NCBI GenBank assembly: GCA_029204225.1
Contig: CM055096.1
Location: 40,152,970 to 40,216,969, forward strand
From: Diphasiastrum complanatum
Taxonomy: Eukaryota; Streptophyta; Lycopodiopsida; Lycopodiales; Lycopodiaceae
DNA length: 64,000 nucleotides
Reading direction: 5' to 3'
Below are positions 61,203 through 64,000 of the stretch, piece by piece. Within the stretch, counting starts at the first letter, position 1. Every line of letters begins with the position of its first letter. Below the pieces are notes generated by a model. That model was not told where the DNA came from, ran no database searches, and worked only from the letters and a program-made list of their open reading frames with translations. The translations under genes and the position numbers were made by a program.

Positions 61203-61890
61203 TTATCCCCCTCCTAATTGGATTGGTGGTCCCACACCAATGGCAATATAAAGAACCCCACTCAAAGTCAGTGCAGCTTGTAGATGTGGAATATTTTGCA
61301 AAGTGCTGCTTTGTAGGAGATGAAGCTTTGAAGAAGTATGAGCATCTCCAAAACATTTGGCTCTTTGATGGGTTGTATTTCAAGTTGCCCACGTTGAGGA
61401 TTCAATGGATGATGTACAAGAGCTTGGGTTGTTGAATATGGTATGAAAACAACACAAGGTGTGAATGAACGGTAATGAGATGAAGATGAGGGTAAGTGGT
61501 AATATGTGAGTCGGATATGAGGGTGGTGGTGGAGGTGAATGAATGGATCAAAGGTTTGTTGCTCATAGTTGTCTCTTGAAGACATGATGTTGGCAGAATT
61601 TTGATTGCAGCTTCTTTGAGGTACTGTTGAGAGTTCCATGAAGGATTGCTTAGAATAGGTGCTTGAACGATCGCCATTTTTGTTTTTTTGTTTTTGCATA
61701 AAGTAGTGCCCTTTGAATAGTTAACAAGTGAATAACTTGTCGATTTTTTTAATTGCGAAAACACCACTTGTTGTTTTTTGTAAAAATTCTCGAAGGTCCT
61801 TTTGATAATATTGCTCGGCGGGAGTTTTGAATTGGCATCGTTTGTATGTTGCAGATGTTGTAGACTTGTCTGCTCCACGAAGTGCTTCAA
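61203..61890 (-). pseudogene. F3 element tail, reverse copy
   Basis: Reverse-strand relative of 48123-48737, with open frames of 143 and 162 codons in two registers (MAIVQAPILSNPSWNS; DNYEQQTFDPFIHLHHHPHI; NVLEMLILLQSFISYKAALC). It extends farther upstream than the forward copy (about 61780-61890). No gag is seen, so the element is truncated at about 61890. Confidence 0.65.
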
Positions 61891-63382
61891 TTGAGAACTA
61901 GAGCAAGTTCAGATTGATCAATCGGGTGGGAAGGAGGTCTTGAAATGTGGATGGGAAAAGTGAGATGAATCTTCAAGATGAATTATATGGTAGAACATGG
62001 GGGAAGGAATGGGTGTGGACAAGGGATGATATGGATCTTGTGTGTTGTGTTATCCTTTGTCTGTACTACAGAATGGAATGTAGTTTACTATCACTGGCAG
62101 GCTTGAATCAATGCAGTGATTTGCCAGTCTTATGTTTGTAGACTATATCTTACAAGGATCTGAAGAAGTGTGTGACATACACTTTTTGTTTTTTTCAAGA
62201 ATGTTACATTGTATTTCTGATTCTTGTTGAATGATTCACAACACCAAAATTTTGTGTCTATTCAAAATGATCCTGTGAATGTCATTGTGATTTTGTTGAA
62301 TAATGGATTCTACACTCTGTAGATTTTTAACTAGTCTTAACCAGTATTAATCGAACTATATAGTGGGTCAGGATTCCTTTTACAGAACTCTAGAGTAGCA
62401 AGTTTATCTTGGCTGTTGAGGGACAAGGTAGTTCATTGTAAGCATTGTCAGAGCAATCGTTTGGCCTTGTGAAATATGATATATTGTCTAAGTTGAAACC
62501 TTATTTATAGTGTACAGATCTTGTTCTCAGCCCTGTTAGATCTTAATACTGAGTTGATGGTTAGTTTCTCCAAGATATTGTTCTCCAGAATCTAGACTTT
62601 ATGGTTGAACATTCTGAATATTTTCTCTGTTGTTTGTTTTACCCTGTACAACTTCTTTGGCAGTACTGGCTGCCATTCATAAATGTCCTATGACAACCAA
62701 AGTATTCTTCCATTTCACTGAACTTCATTGCTAAATCCTAAATTCCTCCAGTTATGTGCTCTATTTGGGGATCGACAACTCATTATACTACATTTTACTG
62801 CATTTCTTTGTAAGCTTGTTGCGACAATTGTTCCTAATGGACCATGGACCACAATAATCCACTGACAAAATTGTGATTGAACAAAAGTCTACACATGTTC
62901 TTACCATCACATAAAACAACCCATCTGCCTGGTACTATCATTCCCAAATTCCTACCATTTGAGAGTTTCAGTGCACCACCAAGTCCAAAAGGAAGAACAA
63001 AAAAAAATACTATTTAACTCAATTAACAAATATTTCTACTTCAGAGTTAAACCAATAAAAAGCACAGTACCAAGAAATTAAATTTCCACTTACACGCACT
63101 TTTCCTGGAGAACTAAACCACTAACATCATTTTGTCAAGATCGGTTTAGCAAAAATTTAGATCAATTATTATAGCTTGACACAAAAACCATAGTCTCACA
63201 AAAACTGGCTTACAGATAATTATCACATTGATAAGGACTTATACATGCATATTGTCCATTGCATCCAAGCCTTTATGCTTGCACTTGAAGGTTTCTTTCC
63301 AAAAAAAATTGAGCTAAAATATAGATTTGTTATAGAGACTAAAAGTCTTTTCTACCAAATTCACCTACACGAGGGTAATCCT
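61891..63382. other. Unassigned region
   Basis: No recognised coding domain, RNA gene or repeat. A 64-codon frame at 61947 has no support. Confidence 0.5.
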
Positions 63383-63688
63383 GAAAATGTCATAATCACA
63401 AATATGCATGCCCATAAGGGTTTTTCACATGAGCCATATTAGGTTTAAATTTTAATATATTCATTAAATTGATTTGCTGCATAGAATGATGCTTCAATTT
63501 CTTTTATAGTGGATCTTATCTGGGGGGAAAGGCCTAGAAAATTTCATAATCACAGATATGCATGCCCATAAGGGTTTTTCACATGAGCCATGTTAGGTTT
63601 AAATTTTAATATATTCATTAAATTGATTTGCTGCATAGAATGATGCTTCAATTTCTTTTATAGTGGATCTTATGTGGGGGGAAAGGCC
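63383..63688. repeat. 154-bp tandem duplication
   Basis: Units 63383-63536 and 63537-63688 are almost identical (few differences, for example ATGTCAT against ATTTCAT). Both end in GGGGGGAAAGGCC. Confidence 0.93.
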
Positions 63689-63736
63689 CTGCCCCGAGGG
63701 CCTTCCGTGCTGGGAGGGCCCTCTGAGGGCAGGGCC
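63685..63736. other. GC-rich two-stem hairpin
   Basis: Outer arms GGCCCTGCCC (63685-63694) and GGGCAGGGCC (63727-63736), inner arms GAGGGCC (63696-63702) and GGCCCTC (63717-63723). The surrounding 90 bp are GC-rich inside AT-rich DNA. It begins at the end of the second unit of the 154-bp duplication. Confidence 0.85.
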
Positions 63737-63779
63737 CAACCTGCATGGAAGTCCCGAGGGGCTTTGGCCTTCCACTGCG

Positions 63780-64000
63780 TAATGACATGTCTGAGATTTT
63801 TCTCTCATACATTTTGGACATAATCCCTGATGCGTTTGGACAGAATCGCTGATGAGTTTACTCAAGAATGAGAATTCTGGACAAAACTAATGGTTAATTC
63901 AGAAGCAAGCAAATTCCAAATACAAAGAAAAATTGAAAACTTGGCATTACGTTTATTGTTTATTTGAGGTAATATTTCAAGTGATCTTTATAGGTGATTC
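63780..64000. other. Unassigned right edge
   Basis: No recognised feature. Confidence 0.5.

Overview
This window looks like nuclear DNA from a vascular plant with a large, repeat-rich genome. The one host-type gene is a plant ionotropic glutamate receptor-like (GLR) gene. Everything else I can identify is plant-type retrotransposon, Helitron or microsatellite sequence. Nested LTR elements, a Helitron-type element with an APE-like endonuclease, and the scarcity of genes suggest a gymnosperm or other non-flowering lineage. That last step is inference; I cannot name a species.

Left part (1-11,000). A solo LTR of family F2 (1048-2236) is followed by a complete, very young LTR element of family F1 (2516-7769). 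F1 has perfect 5-bp target duplications, a primer binding site, five repeated hairpins in its leader, one intact 737-codon gag-protease ORF, a polypurine tract and two 920-bp LTRs that differ at only two positions in my reading. It carries no reverse transcriptase or integrase. Next come Copia fragments, and an inverted repeat whose outer ends are GA/TC microsatellites.

Middle left (11,000-25,350). This is a graveyard of Copia and Ty3/Gypsy pieces: a reverse-strand Copia with an internal inverted block, a Gypsy reverse transcriptase fragment, a diverged F1-like LTR, and a forward Copia that keeps gag and RT-RNase H but has lost protease and integrase. Several long GA-type microsatellites lie here.

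Gene region (26,352-32,818). Four GLR exons on the plus strand cover most of the amino-terminal domain, the two-part ligand-binding domain, the membrane segments and the tail. The first exon is not found. The pore-loop region has a frameshift with no usable splice donor, and a 92-bp duplication changes the tail, so the locus may be a recent pseudogene.

Middle right (33,000-47,800). A decayed reverse-strand Helitron of the endonuclease-bearing (Helentron-like) type is interrupted by a Copia RT-RNase H piece and a GC-rich block. About 4 kb without recognisable features follows, then Copia LTRs and gag, and two copies of LTR family F4.

Right part (47,800-64,000). LTR family F3 occurs three times (two forward, one reverse) with gag remnants but no pol. 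Between the forward copies lies an unrecognised 466-codon reading frame with three stops. A reverse-strand F2 element (52825-57535) splits it; removing the insert and one target duplication brings both halves back into the same frame. The end holds a 154-bp tandem duplication and a GC-rich hairpin.

The elements do not form a pathway. The shared theme is elements without pol (F1, F2, F3) that keep structured leaders and non-enzymatic ORFs and presumably depend on enzymes supplied in trans.
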